A stretch of 64,000 nucleotides of DNA, from NCBI RefSeq assembly GCF_015550425.1, contig NZ_JADNAT010000002.1, positions 186,001-250,000 on the forward strand, read 5' to 3'. Positions 1 to 8,026 of the stretch are shown piece after piece; the stretch's first letter is position 1, and each line of letters starts with the position of its first letter. Both the position numbers and the translations under genes were made by a program. The notes beneath the pieces were generated by a model, which worked only from the letters and a program-made list of their open reading frames with translations, was not told where the DNA came from and did not search any database. Origin of the DNA: Clostridium sp. 1001275B_160808_H3. Its GTDB lineage: Bacteria > Bacillota > Clostridia > Clostridiales > Clostridiaceae.

Positions 1-465
1 TTTATAAGTGAAAGTCCAGACTTAGTTCACTGGGGAAGACATAGAAGAGTTATGAGTAAAGGTGGATCAGGCTGGTGGCAAGGAACTAAAATTGGAGGAG
101 GAGCAACTCCAATAGAAACATCAGAAGGATGGTTAATGATTTACCATGGTGTATCTGGAACTTGTAATGGATTTGTTTATAGCATGGGAGCAGCTATTTT
201 AGATAAAGAAAATCCTTCAAAAGTTTTATATAGAACAAGAGATTACTTATTAACTCCAGAAAAGGATTATGAAACAACAGGATTTGTTCCAAATGTAGCA
301 TTCCCTTGTGCAACATTACAAGATGCTGAAACTGGAAGAATAGCTATTTATTATGGAGCAGCAGATACTTATGTAGCAGTAGCATATACACAAGTTGATG
401 AGTTAGTCCAATATATAAAAGAAAACTCAGAATTAGTATATGGGGATGACATAGAGTTTAGATAG
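1..465 (+). CDS. GH130-family mannoside phosphorylase/hydrolase, C-terminal part
   Basis: The frame is open from the first base and has no start in the window, so this is the last 154 residues of a longer gene. The Met codon at 52 is internal: the residues before it (SPDLVHWGRHRR) already belong to the family. Seen: WWQGTKIGGG, GWLMIYHGV and IYYGAADTYVAVA, typical of the five-bladed beta-propeller of glycoside hydrolase family 130. Known members phosphorolyse beta-mannosides such as beta-1,4-mannooligosaccharides or Man-GlcNAc from N-glycans. The exact substrate cannot be read from this fragment. A bidirectional terminator follows. A role in cytoplasmic mannoside catabolism is inferred from the family. 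Confidence 0.85.
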   Translation, partial: FISESPDLVHWGRHRRVMSKGGSGWWQGTKIGGGATPIETSEGWLMIYHGVSGTCNGFVYSMGAAILDKENPSKVLYRTRDYLLTPEKDYETTGFVPNVAFPCATLQDAETGRIAIYYGAADTYVAVAYTQVDELVQYIKENSELVYGDDIEFR

Positions 466-492
466 GCATTATTAAGTGTAAAGAAATAAAAG

Positions 493-533
493 AAGAGTTC
501 TTGCTTGATTAGAAAACAAGTAAGAACTCTTTT
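493..533. terminator. bidirectional Rho-independent terminator
   Basis: A 15-bp stem with one wobble (arms 493-507 and 517-531, core AAGAGTTCTT/AAGAACTCTT) is flanked by A-rich and T-rich tracts. It lies between the convergent GH130 gene and the reverse-strand transporter gene and can serve both. Confidence 0.8.
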
Positions 534-536
534 GAT

Positions 537-1676
537 TTATATTTTAATCATAATATAAATTATTGGGACTAATATTAATAATCCGCAAAGATTATATAAG
601 GTAAAGCTTTTTAAGAATTTTCCACTACTTTCAGGATATTCTTTTATATAAAGTTTATATGAGATAACACTAGCTAATGAAGCTATAAGTGTACCAAGGC
701 CTCCTATATTAACTCCAAGCAAAAGTTCTTTATAATATGGAGTAAATCCTGAAATAAGCATAGTTGCAGGTACATTACTTATACCTTGACTTACAATTAT
801 TGATGAAAAGTAAGTACTTTTACTAGAAGAAAGTATTGATTCCATAATATTTTTAATATAATCCATTGAAGATATATTGCCTATAAATATAAAGAAACAA
901 ATAAAAGTTAATAATAAAGAGTAGTCCACTAACTTAAATAGTTCTTTATTTAAAAACAATACTGTAATAATTGTTAAAATAAAAGTGAGTTTATAATCAA
1001 TAACATGAAATACTGATAGTAGTATTATTAAAAGTAATATTAGGTATATTATAAATTCTTTTAGGTTAGAAATTTTTATAGTTTCTACTGTAAAAGAGTA
1101 TGTATTATTATCACTTTTTAAAATTATTGCTATTAAAAATAAAATTGAAAGCATCACCAATGGAAGTGTTATTTTAAAGAACTCTACTGGATTAACTTCA
1201 AAAAATGAATAGATAAAAAGATTTTGAGGGTTACCCATAGGAGTTAGAGAACTTCCTAAATTAGCAGCAATTGTTTGAAATATTATTATTTTAAAAGGGT
1301 TTATTTTTATCTTTTTTCCAATTATTAATGTTAATGGTACAAATGTAATTAAAGCAACATCATTTGTAACAATCATAGAAGAAAAGAAAGTTAAAAATAT
1401 TAAAGTAAAGCATATGGATCTATAGCTTGTACATTTGGACAATAAGGATGTAGCAAAGGAATCTAATACTTTTAATTCCTTAAAAGCAGCTACAATAAGC
1501 ATTAAATTAAATAAAAGAACCAAAACATTAAAATCGATATATTCTAATTTAGGCATAGAAAAAAATGAAGATACAATTGCTAATGTTAATGCAATAATTA
1601 GCAAAATATCTTTTTTTATAAATGTAATAATTTTTTCAGTGAATTTAATTTTTTCTAGATTTAATATAGAATTCAT
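537..1676 (-). CDS. ArsB/NhaD/citrate-type (IT superfamily) anion transporter
   Basis: A polytopic inner-membrane protein of 379 residues with about ten hydrophobic segments. Two family loops are visible: MIVTNDVALITFVPLTLIIG in the first half, and SSLTPMGNPQNLFIYSFF, the re-entrant hairpin region typical of the ion transporter (ArsB, CitMHS, NhaD, SLC13) superfamily. The start is set by GAGGT seven bases before the ATG. It stands alone and ends against the GH130 gene at a shared terminator. No arsR, arsA or citrate lyase gene is nearby, so the substrate (arsenite, sodium, dicarboxylate or citrate) is open. At 379 residues it is a little shorter than typical ArsB (about 425). Confidence 0.75.
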   Translation of the reverse strand: MNSILNLEKIKFTEKIITFIKKDILLIIALTLAIVSSFFSMPKLEYIDFNVLVLLFNLMLIVAAFKELKVLDSFATSLLSKCTSYRSICFTLIFLTFFSSMIVTNDVALITFVPLTLIIGKKIKINPFKIIIFQTIAANLGSSLTPMGNPQNLFIYSFFEVNPVEFFKITLPLVMLSILFLIAIILKSDNNTYSFTVETIKISNLKEFIIYLILLLIILLSVFHVIDYKLTFILTIITVLFLNKELFKLVDYSLLLTFICFFIFIGNISSMDYIKNIMESILSSSKSTYFSSIIVSQGISNVPATMLISGFTPYYKELLLGVNIGGLGTLIASLASVISYKLYIKEYPESSGKFLKSFTLYNLCGLLILVPIIYIMIKI

Positions 1677-1858
1677 TTAAAACCTCGCTGTAAATTTATT
1701 TATGCAAAATACTTAATAAATTTTACACTAATGAAGTTATTAAATTCAAGTGGTAAGAATAATATACATTTTATTAATATTAAGTAGATAAGAGGCTATA
1801 AGGCTGATATAATGTTTCTTGAAATCTTTATATAAAGAATATAGTAAGGAGTTATTCT

Positions 1859-2818
1859 ATGAAATATTATTTAGCACCAATGGAAGGAATCACTGGATTC
1901 ATATATAGAAATACATATAAAAAATTTTTTAATGATATTGATAAGTATTTTACGCCATTTATTGTTCCAACAAGTAGTAAAAGTTTTAAGACTAAGGAAT
2001 TAAGAGATATTTTGCCTGAAAATAATAAGGGCATTTATATAGTTCCCCAAATACTTACTAATGATTCTGAAGGTTTTATTACTACTGCTAGAAAGTTACA
2101 ACAATTAGGTTATAACGAGATTAACTTAAATTTAGGATGTCCTTCAGGAACAGTAGTTTCTAAAAATAGAGGATCTGGGTTTTTAGCTAAAAGAGATGAG
2201 CTAGATATGTTTTTAGATGAAATATATAAAATAGATGATATGAAAATTTCAATAAAAACTAGAATAGGAAAAGATAGACCAGAAGAATTTTATGAATTAA
2301 TAAAAATTTATAATAAATATCCCTTAGAAGAATTAATTATTCATCCTAGAACTAGAGAAGATTTCTATGGAAATAAACCTAACTTAGAAGTGTTTAAAGA
2401 TGCCCTAACATTAAGTAATAGTAAAGTATGTTATAATGGTGATATTTTTAAATTAGAGGATTATAATAAATTATCAACAGAGTTTCCTGAATTAAATACA
2501 ATAATGTTAGGAAGAGGAATATTAGCAAATCCAGGGCTAATTAATGAAATTAAAAATAATATAAATTTAGATAAAAAAGTATTAAAAGAGTTCCATGATG
2601 AAATCTTCAATAATCATAGAGAAGTGTTTAAAGATGATAATATTGCACTTTATAGAATGAAAGAGCTATGGGGATACATGATTTACATATTTTCAGATAA
2701 TAAGAAATACGCTAAAAAAATAAAAAAATCACAAAAGGTAGAAGATTATAATGAAGCAGTTTCAAGTTTATTCAATGAACAAGAAATCATAAAAGGAGCA
2801 GGACTGTTTAGTAATTAA
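1859..2818 (+). CDS. tRNA-dihydrouridine synthase family protein
   Basis: FMN-dependent enzyme expected to reduce uridine to dihydrouridine in tRNA, using NAD(P)H. The N-terminus LAPMEGITGFIYR matches the Dus signature (LAPM.G.t...fR). The catalytic loop NLGCPSGTV carries the active-site cysteine at about residue 94. Further FMN/TIM-barrel motifs are SIKTRIGKD, IIHPRTREDFYG, YNGDI and IMLGRGILANPGL. The length of 319 residues fits the family, with a helical RNA-binding C-terminus. AAGGAG at 1846-1851 fixes the start. It is a stand-alone gene. It resembles the divergent clostridial Dus paralogues rather than the one usually next to lysS, so I give no DusA/B/C letter. Confidence 0.88.
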   Translation: MKYYLAPMEGITGFIYRNTYKKFFNDIDKYFTPFIVPTSSKSFKTKELRDILPENNKGIYIVPQILTNDSEGFITTARKLQQLGYNEINLNLGCPSGTVVSKNRGSGFLAKRDELDMFLDEIYKIDDMKISIKTRIGKDRPEEFYELIKIYNKYPLEELIIHPRTREDFYGNKPNLEVFKDALTLSNSKVCYNGDIFKLEDYNKLSTEFPELNTIMLGRGILANPGLINEIKNNINLDKKVLKEFHDEIFNNHREVFKDDNIALYRMKELWGYMIYIFSDNKKYAKKIKKSQKVEDYNEAVSSLFNEQEIIKGAGLFSN

Positions 2819-2830
2819 TATAAAGGCTAT

Positions 2831-3022
2831 GATAAATAGTATATGTTCCATAAGCTAAATAGCTGTGCAAAGAAGTACTAGGCTTGGAAAAACTACTATG
2901 CCAAGAGTTTTGGTTAACTCGCTGTGCTCAAACAAACCAACAACACTAAGGCCTAGTAGTTCTTCCTTCACCAAGTACTTCTAATTGCTTGCTATATGCT
3001 TATTCCACATATGCTATTTATC
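2831..3022. repeat. 192-bp imperfect palindrome, MITE-like or structured RNA element
   Basis: The outer arms 2831-2855 and 2998-3022 (GATAAATAG-ATATGT / ACATATGCTATTTATC) pair over 25 bp with a three-base internal mismatch and one wobble. Nested arms follow: AGAAGTACT 2871-2879 with 2974-2982, AACTACTATGCC 2891-2902 with GGCCTAGTAGTT 2950-2961, and TTGGTT near 2910-2915 with AACCAA 2935-2940. The tip contains the GC-richer word ACTCGCTGTGCTCAAAC. No ORF is supported. The element occupies the gap between two genes that converge on it. A mobile palindromic repeat or a structured transcript both fit. Confidence 0.6.
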
Positions 3023-3184
3023 TTCGCCATCTTATATTAAGTATCTAAATTAATAATGAAAAGAAGGAATTAAGGGGAAAAATCCTTATAGGATTTTTTG
3101 AGAAATTGATTTTAGAATAGTTAACCAAAGGTGAACTATCATTTTAACTCTTTCACTTTTCACTATTTAACTCTTAACTTTTGA

Positions 3185-3538
3185 TCATCCTTTAGGTTTG
3201 AATATTATTGCAGCAAAGAAACCAAATATTATTGCAGCAGCAACACCTCCGCTTACTGTCTTTAGCATACCAGTAAATATTCCTACAAATCCTGTTTGTT
3301 GAGCTTCATTTATAGCTGCCGTTACAAGGGTATTTCCAAAGCTACTTATTGGAACAAATGCTCCTGCGCCAGCAAATTTAACTAGGGGATCATATAGACC
3401 AAACCCTCCTAAAATTGCACCAATTACTACTAATGTACAAGTAGTATGTGCAGGAGTAATTTTCAAAGTATCCATTATAAGTTGCCCAATAACACAAATT
3501 ATACCACCTATTATAAATGCAAAAATAAATTTTTCCAT
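3185..3538 (-). CDS. spoVAE: Stage V sporulation protein AE (SpoVAE/SpoVAEb)
   Basis: A membrane protein of 117 residues with about four hydrophobic segments and the SpoVAE signature: PAHTTCTLVVIGAILGGFGLYDPLVKFAGAG is represented by AHTTCTLVV, GFGLYDPL and GAFVPISSFGN. SpoVA proteins form the inner-forespore-membrane channel that imports dipicolinic acid during sporulation and releases it at germination. It is the last gene of the reverse-strand operon, 22 bp after spoVAD, with AAGAAGGTG as ribosome binding site. It is homologous to SpoVAC just upstream, sharing the G-Y-D-L and G-NS/NT patterns. Expression in the forespore is inferred from the family. Confidence 0.95.
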   Translation of the reverse strand: MEKFIFAFIIGGIICVIGQLIMDTLKITPAHTTCTLVVIGAILGGFGLYDPLVKFAGAGAFVPISSFGNTLVTAAINEAQQTGFVGIFTGMLKTVSGGVAAAIIFGFFAAIIFKPKG

Positions 3539-3560
3539 AAGTTAAATCACACCTTCTTTT

Positions 3561-4562
3561 TTACATTTCTATAGAAACCGCATGGGCAACGCAAGGAATG
3601 CTTTCCTTTTGTTGAAAGGAGATAGGGGACATTAGAGCGCCTGTTGCCACAACTAATATCTTTTTTAACTCTCCTTTACGCATGCGATTAAGTAAATGTC
3701 CATAAGTTACAGTAGCAGAACAACCACAACCACTTCCACCAGCGAAACTAGGTTGATCTTTTGTATATATTAAAAGTCCGCAGTCTGTAAATATATCTAT
3801 TGGCATGTATATATTGTGTTTTTCAAATAAAGCATTAGCAATTTCATGCCCAACTTTTCCTAGGTCACCAGTAGCAATAAGGTCATAATTTGAAGCATCA
3901 ATGTTTAAATCTCTAAAATGAGCTTCTATAGTATCTACAGCAGCTGGAGCCATAGCAGCGCCAACGTTATAGGGATCTGAAATTCCCATGTCTACAACTC
4001 TTCCAATAGTAGCAGAAGTAACCTTTGGACCGTTGCCTTTTTGTGCAAGCACTGCTGCACCAGCACCAGTTACTGTCCATTGAGCAGTAGGTGGTCTTTG
4101 AACCCCATATTCTGTGGGATATCTAAATTGTTTTTCAGCAGCAGCATTATGACTACTTGCAGCTGTCACAACATATTTTGCAGATTTACTATCTATAAGC
4201 TGAGCTGCTAATGCTAAACCTTCCATGGAGCTTGAGCAAGCACCAAATATTCCTAGATAAGGAATTCCTAAAGTTCTTGCAGTAAAGCTACTAGAAATAA
4301 TTTGATTCATTAAGTCTCCGCTAAAGAAGAAGTTAATATCTTCTTTTTGCAAGTTTGCTTTTTGTATTGCTCGTTGGCAGGCGTGTTCAAGAAGGGCTTT
4401 TTCTGCTTTTTCATAACTATCTTGACCAAGCCATAAATCTTCTGTAAGTATATCAAAATCATTAGCTAAAGCTCCATTAGCTTCGAATGGTCCGCCAATA
4501 GCTGCTGAAGATAATATTGTAGGTTTAGAATCAAAAATCCAAGATTGATGTCCTTTAAGCAT
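3561..4562 (-). CDS. spoVAD: Stage V sporulation protein AD (SpoVAD)
   Basis: A soluble thiolase-fold protein of 333 residues, the normal family length. It binds dipicolinic acid and sits on the cytoplasmic face of the SpoVA channel. Characteristic segments are GHQSWIFDSKPTILSSAA, LGIFGACSSSMEGLALAA, a thiolase-like loop with Cys about 108, FTDCGLLIY and GGSGCGCSATVTYGH. The ATG abuts the spoVAC stop codon (TAA-ATG) at 4563-4565, so the two are probably translationally coupled. It lies between spoVAC and spoVAE as in other sporulating Firmicutes. Confidence 0.96.
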   Translation of the reverse strand: MLKGHQSWIFDSKPTILSSAAIGGPFEANGALANDFDILTEDLWLGQDSYEKAEKALLEHACQRAIQKANLQKEDINFFFSGDLMNQIISSSFTARTLGIPYLGIFGACSSSMEGLALAAQLIDSKSAKYVVTAASSHNAAAEKQFRYPTEYGVQRPPTAQWTVTGAGAAVLAQKGNGPKVTSATIGRVVDMGISDPYNVGAAMAPAAVDTIEAHFRDLNIDASNYDLIATGDLGKVGHEIANALFEKHNIYMPIDIFTDCGLLIYTKDQPSFAGGSGCGCSATVTYGHLLNRMRKGELKKILVVATGALMSPISFQQKESIPCVAHAVSIEM

Positions 4563-5042
4563 TTACATCGCCCCCAACCATATTATTATCATTTTTATAG
4601 TTGCAACTATAAAAGCAGAGAAAACTCCATAAACAACTATTGCACCTGCAAGGCTAAACATATTTCCAGCTACTCCAAGTACAAAGCCTTCACTTTTATG
4701 TTCAATTGAAGCAGATGCAATTGAATTGGCAAATCCTGTTATTGGGACAGCAGTTCCGCATCCAGCCCATTGACTAAGGTGATCATAAATTCCAAGCCCA
4801 GTAAATAAAGCTGAAAGAAATATTAAGAGTATGTATGTTGGGGCCATTGATGTTTTTTCATCAAAATTAAAATAGTTCATAAATATCCATTGAAATCCTT
4901 GGCCGATTGTGCATATTGCTCCACCTACAAGGAATGCTCTAATACAATTTTTAAAAATAGGTCTTTTAGGTTCTATGCTTTTTACTAAAGCATCATATTG
5001 TTGCTGAGATGTAGTCATTTTTTTCTTTTTCATATTTGACAT
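4563..5042 (-). CDS. spoVAC: Stage V sporulation protein AC (SpoVAC)
   Basis: An integral membrane protein with the SpoVAC pattern FLVGGAICTIGQGFQWIF, GLGIYDHLSQWAGCGTAVP and ITGFANSIASASIEHKSEG. In Bacillus SpoVAC acts as a mechanosensitive channel for dipicolinic acid. A GTG at 5051 also opens the frame, but AGAAGG lies over that codon. I prefer the ATG at 5042, which gives 159 residues and normal spacing. The short Lys-rich N-terminus (MSNMKKKK) is cytoplasmic. The gene starts right after the YetF-DUF1657 gene and overlaps the spoVAD start region, so the five genes form one operon. Confidence 0.95.
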   Translation of the reverse strand: MSNMKKKKMTTSQQQYDALVKSIEPKRPIFKNCIRAFLVGGAICTIGQGFQWIFMNYFNFDEKTSMAPTYILLIFLSALFTGLGIYDHLSQWAGCGTAVPITGFANSIASASIEHKSEGFVLGVAGNMFSLAGAIVVYGVFSAFIVATIKMIIIWLGAM

Positions 5043-5054
5043 ATATTTCACCTT

Positions 5055-5915
5055 CTAACGTAATAAATATGGTTCTAATTTTGCTAGAATTCGTTCTAAA
5101 GCTTTTGAGTCTTTTAAATACATATTTTTAGCATCTTTATTATCAGTATCTATAGAAAATGACATAAGATCTGATTGGCTCTTTTCTAAGCTAGCATATA
5201 ACATTTCTTTAATTTCAGTTTTAGGAACTTGTATCATATCATCAAATAAGTCAATGTATAAATCTCCAGAAGAATCAACTTGCCCTAGAAAAACATTCTC
5301 AAGGGAAACACCTTTAATTTCTAGTTGAGTTGTAAGCCAACCTTGATTTAATCCAGCATTAGTAAGTCCTTCATTTAAGATATTTCCATCTAAAATAACT
5401 GTTTGTGGCTCTGCTTTAGGAGATACTTTTTTTCCTAAATCATATGAAGTAACAGGCTTTTTATCAGCTTTTAAACTAATATTTATATCTCCATTTGTTT
5501 CCATAACAGCAAACTCTACATCAGCTAAATTAAATGCTTTTTTAGAACGTAATTCTTGTAAAAATTCTTGACCTGTTATTCTTTCTTTAGATAAGTTATC
5601 TTCCATTATTTTTCCATTTTTTATTAATACTCTTTCTTTACCGTGAATTGAATTATAAATATATTTACTCTTCATTGAAGCATAATCTAAGGCAAGAGGC
5701 ATTAGTGCCCAAACAGCTAAAGGTATTAATCCAAAATAAAAATTATCAATTAAATTTAAAGAAAGTAAAGAAATTATAATGGCTATTGAAGCATAAGAAA
5801 TAAAATCAAAAGGGGTAGACCTAGCTAAGGTCTTCTTTTTTATGAATCTTGCTATTACTAAAGCTAAAAAAAATAGAACTATTGATTTAAATAATACTAT
5901 TAACCAAGAATCCAT
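5055..5915 (-). CDS. YetF/DUF421 membrane protein with C-terminal DUF1657-like domain (2Duf type)
   Basis: The N-terminus has about three transmembrane helices (residues 1-80). A YetF/DUF421 cytoplasmic domain follows, with ERVLIKNGKIMEDNL and QEFLQELRSK, then a second copy of the fold. The last 45 residues (MLYASLEKSQSDLMSFSIDT to the end) align by eye with the small DUF1657 protein encoded at 6396: LMSFSIDTDNKDAKNMY against MKTFSLDTDNQQAKQMF. This is the architecture called 2Duf in the spoVA-2mob operons of Bacillus, where it affects spore heat resistance and germination. A GTG at 5927 is possible, but GAGG at 5922-5925 favours the ATG at 5915 (286 residues). It lies between DUF1657 and spoVAC. 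Confidence 0.85.
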   Translation of the reverse strand: MDSWLIVLFKSIVLFFLALVIARFIKKKTLARSTPFDFISYASIAIIISLLSLNLIDNFYFGLIPLAVWALMPLALDYASMKSKYIYNSIHGKERVLIKNGKIMEDNLSKERITGQEFLQELRSKKAFNLADVEFAVMETNGDINISLKADKKPVTSYDLGKKVSPKAEPQTVILDGNILNEGLTNAGLNQGWLTTQLEIKGVSLENVFLGQVDSSGDLYIDLFDDMIQVPKTEIKEMLYASLEKSQSDLMSFSIDTDNKDAKNMYLKDSKALERILAKLEPYLLR

Positions 5916-5927
5916 AGTCCACCTCAC

Positions 5928-6134
5928 TTAGTTACCTTTATATTGGGGTTCTTCAAACTCCATAAAGCCTATTCTTTTTTCTAGATCTTTTTTTATATTA
6001 TCTATTTCTTTAGCTGCTTCTTTATAAGTGTTTCTAGATTTTTCATCACGTTCTTGTAATGAATACATTTCTAAAGTAGATTGAGCGCCTTTTAATGTGG
6101 CTAACGTTTGTTTTACTTTTGAAATAGCAGTCAT
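5928..6134 (-). CDS. DUF1657 small protein, first gene of the spoVA operon
   Basis: A 68-residue helical protein of the DUF1657 family: TLATLKGAQSTLEMYSLQ, then an acidic/basic helix, then EEPQYKGN. The ending EPQYK/N is shared with the divergent paralogue at 6396. It has no membrane segment or signal peptide, so it is presumably forespore-cytoplasmic. The function is unknown. The family almost always sits with spoVA genes and YetF proteins. A strong AAAGGAGG precedes the ATG. It is the promoter-proximal gene of the operon running to spoVAE and ends right at the next gene. Confidence 0.88.
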   Translation of the reverse strand: MTAISKVKQTLATLKGAQSTLEMYSLQERDEKSRNTYKEAAKEIDNIKKDLEKRIGFMEFEEPQYKGN

Positions 6135-6191
6135 ATAAAAGCCTCCTTTATATATAAATCTTTCTCACTTACTTTAACCAGTAATATTAGT

Positions 6192-6253
6192 TTTAATTCA
6201 TTTCTTATATAAATATTTACTTTAATTCATTTCTTTCTTATATAAATATTTAC
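6192..6253. repeat. tandem duplication in the divergent spoVA/DUF1657 promoter region
   Basis: The unit TTTAATTCATTTCTTATATA... (6192-6220) recurs head-to-tail at 6221-6253 with a four-base TTCT insertion. The whole stretch lies between the reverse-strand spoVA operon and the forward DUF1657 gene, so it may duplicate a promoter or operator sequence. I see no clear sigma-G promoter for the reverse operon inside it. Confidence 0.55.
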
Positions 6254-6331
6254 TCAAATTATTGAAAAGGATTATCTAATAGAAGCTAGGCTAAAAAGGA
6301 ATATATTTCATTATAAAAAGAATATTTAAAT

Positions 6332-6361
6332 TGAATATTAAAATTGATAATGAACAAAATA
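6332..6361 (+). promoter_or_regulatory. candidate forespore sigma-G promoter
   Basis: TGAATA (6332-6337), a 17-base spacer, then CAAAATA (6355-6361), close to the sigma-F/G patterns TGAATA and CATNNTA (one mismatch in the -10). It lies 34 bp before the DUF1657 start codon. A forespore promoter is expected for this gene family. Confidence 0.45.
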
Positions 6362-6395
6362 AAATTGCAATACAAAATATAAAGGAGGAAATATT

Positions 6396-6599
6396 ATGCC
6401 TACAGGAACTAAACTTGAAACAGCATTAGCTAGTGCAAAAGGATTAGCTGCTGATATGAAGACTTTTTCTTTAGACACAGATAATCAACAAGCAAAACAA
6501 ATGTTTAATCAACTTGCAAGTACAATGGATGGTGTTGAGCAATCACTTCAATCAAGACTTGATTTTGTAAAACAACAAGAACCACAATATAATAAATAG
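6396..6599 (+). CDS. DUF1657 small protein, divergent from the spoVA operon
   Basis: A 67-residue helical protein: LETALASAKGLAADMKTFSL, then DTDNQQAKQMFNQLASTMDG, ending EPQYNK. It is a paralogue of the protein at 5928-6134 and of the C-terminal tail of the YetF-type protein, so the locus holds three DUF1657 units. AAAGGAGG precedes the ATG at normal spacing, and a sigma-G-like promoter lies upstream. A strong terminator at 6604-6648 ends this one-gene unit. The function is unknown. Association with the spore inner membrane or SpoVA channel is inferred from context. Confidence 0.88.
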   Translation: MPTGTKLETALASAKGLAADMKTFSLDTDNQQAKQMFNQLASTMDGVEQSLQSRLDFVKQQEPQYNK

Positions 6600-6603
6600 T
6601 AAA

Positions 6604-6648
6604 AATACTCCTATATCTATAACATCAACTAGATATGGGAGTATTTTT
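6604..6648 (+). terminator. Rho-independent terminator
   Basis: The 16-bp stem 6604-6619 / 6630-6645 (ATACTCCTATATCTA with TAGATATGGGAGTAT, wobbles included) is followed by TTTTT. It ends the DUF1657 transcript. Confidence 0.85.
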
Positions 6649-6970
6649 ATGAATAATTTTTTATGTAAACTTTAAAATATTTATAAATATAAGATAAATT
6701 ATTCTTTTCAATAAATTATGAAATTTTTATTCTATAACGAAGGTATTTATTCAGAAATTTGGAGTAGTTAAATGAAAGATTAAATAATCAATTATTTCAG
6801 ATCTGATATTTTACTTAAATAAATATATTAATTATTTAATATATCTTAAGTTTTAATTATATGGCTTAGTAATTAAAGCTTAAAAGTAATTAGTATAAAT
6901 TTATGTAAAATTACAAATGTATGATATTATATAATATAGAATCAAATATATCAAAAACGGAGGAATAGTT
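6649..6970. other. AT-rich gap without a recognised gene
   Basis: About 320 bases of very AT-rich DNA. I find no ORF with a ribosome binding site, no stable hairpin and no recognised riboswitch. The promoter of the following HAD gene presumably lies near 6930-6950 (TATTATATAATATA). Confidence 0.5.
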
Positions 6971-7867
6971 ATGATAAGATTAATAGCGTCAGATATGGAT
7001 GGAACCTTATTAAATAGTGATCATGACATAGATTTTGAAACTGTAAAAGCAATTAAAAAAGCCGAAGAAGCTGGAATAATATTTGCAATATCTACAGGTA
7101 GAGAATATGATAGTGTTAAGGTTTTATTAGATAAACATAATATAAAGGCTCAATGTGTGCTTTCAAATGGAGCGGAATATAGAGATGAAGATGGAAATAT
7201 CTTAGATGTAATAAATATAAAAAATGAAACTGCAAAGAAGATAATCGAAATTCTAGATAAAAATAAAATGTCAGCTCGAATATTTACAGAAAAGGGTGTA
7301 TTTACTACATCTACAAGAGAAATGGCTCTTCAAGAGGTTATCTTTAGAACTATGAGTTTTAATCCATCATTAACTGAAGAAGAAGCAAGAGAAGTTGCAG
7401 AAAATTTAGGTTTCTTTACTTGTTTAAAATTTATTGAGGATTTAGATAAATTCTTTGAAGAGGGAGTAGAAGTAAGAAAATTTGTTGCTTTTCATAATGA
7501 TATAGAGCTTATAGATAAAATGAAGAAAGTGCTTGGAGAAATTGAAGGATTGGCTATCTCATCATCATTCAGAGATAATATAGAAATTACTGATATAAAT
7601 GCTCAAAAAGGAATAATCTTAGAACAGGTTGCAGCTAAAATGGATATAGCAAGAGAAGATGTTATGATATTAGGTGATAGTTTTAATGATTATTCAATGT
7701 TTGAGATATTTGAAGAAACTGTTGCAATGAAAAATGCTATACCAGAGGTGAAGGCGATAGCTAAATATATAACAGATAGCAATGATAATTTAGGAGTTGC
7801 TAAAGCCATTTATAATGTACTTAATAATGAAATGGATAAAATGCTTAAGTCAGAAGAAAATTTTTAA
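6971..7867 (+). CDS. Cof-type HAD-superfamily phosphatase
   Basis: A cytoplasmic sugar-phosphate or cofactor phosphatase of the HAD-IIB (Cof) type, 298 residues, normal length. Motif I is IASDMDGTLLNSD (nucleophile Asp about 8). Motif II is FAISTGRE. The C2 cap lies in the middle. Motifs III/IV are NAQKGIILEQ and VMILGDSFNDYSMFE, the Mg2+ site. NAIPEVKAIAKYITDSNDNLGVAKAI is the usual C-terminal signature. The substrate cannot be predicted within this promiscuous family. An AACGGAGGAATAGTT box precedes the ATG. It is followed by its own terminator, then by a second, unrelated HAD gene. Confidence 0.92.
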   Translation: MIRLIASDMDGTLLNSDHDIDFETVKAIKKAEEAGIIFAISTGREYDSVKVLLDKHNIKAQCVLSNGAEYRDEDGNILDVINIKNETAKKIIEILDKNKMSARIFTEKGVFTTSTREMALQEVIFRTMSFNPSLTEEEAREVAENLGFFTCLKFIEDLDKFFEEGVEVRKFVAFHNDIELIDKMKKVLGEIEGLAISSSFRDNIEITDINAQKGIILEQVAAKMDIAREDVMILGDSFNDYSMFEIFEETVAMKNAIPEVKAIAKYITDSNDNLGVAKAIYNVLNNEMDKMLKSEENF

Positions 7868-7888
7868 TAAGATATTAAAATTAAAATA

Positions 7889-7932
7889 AACTCAAAGATA
7901 ATTAATTATTCATTATCTATGAGTTTATTCTT
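7889..7932 (+). terminator. Rho-independent terminator
   Basis: The arms AAACTCAAAGATAAT and ATTATCTATGAGTTT form an imperfect 14-bp hairpin followed by a short T-rich stretch. It closes the Cof-type HAD gene. Confidence 0.65.
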
Positions 7933-8026
7933 AATTGTAATCTAAATAAATAAACTTTATTTTTATAAGGTTTAGAAATATTGATATTTAAAAAATTAAT
8001 ATTTGTAGCAAAATACGGAGGAGAAT

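Noticed and set aside
1435..1680. Forward ORF opposite the start of the anion transporter gene
   Set aside because: It lies antisense inside a clear membrane-protein gene, lacks a ribosome site and has the composition expected of a shadow frame.
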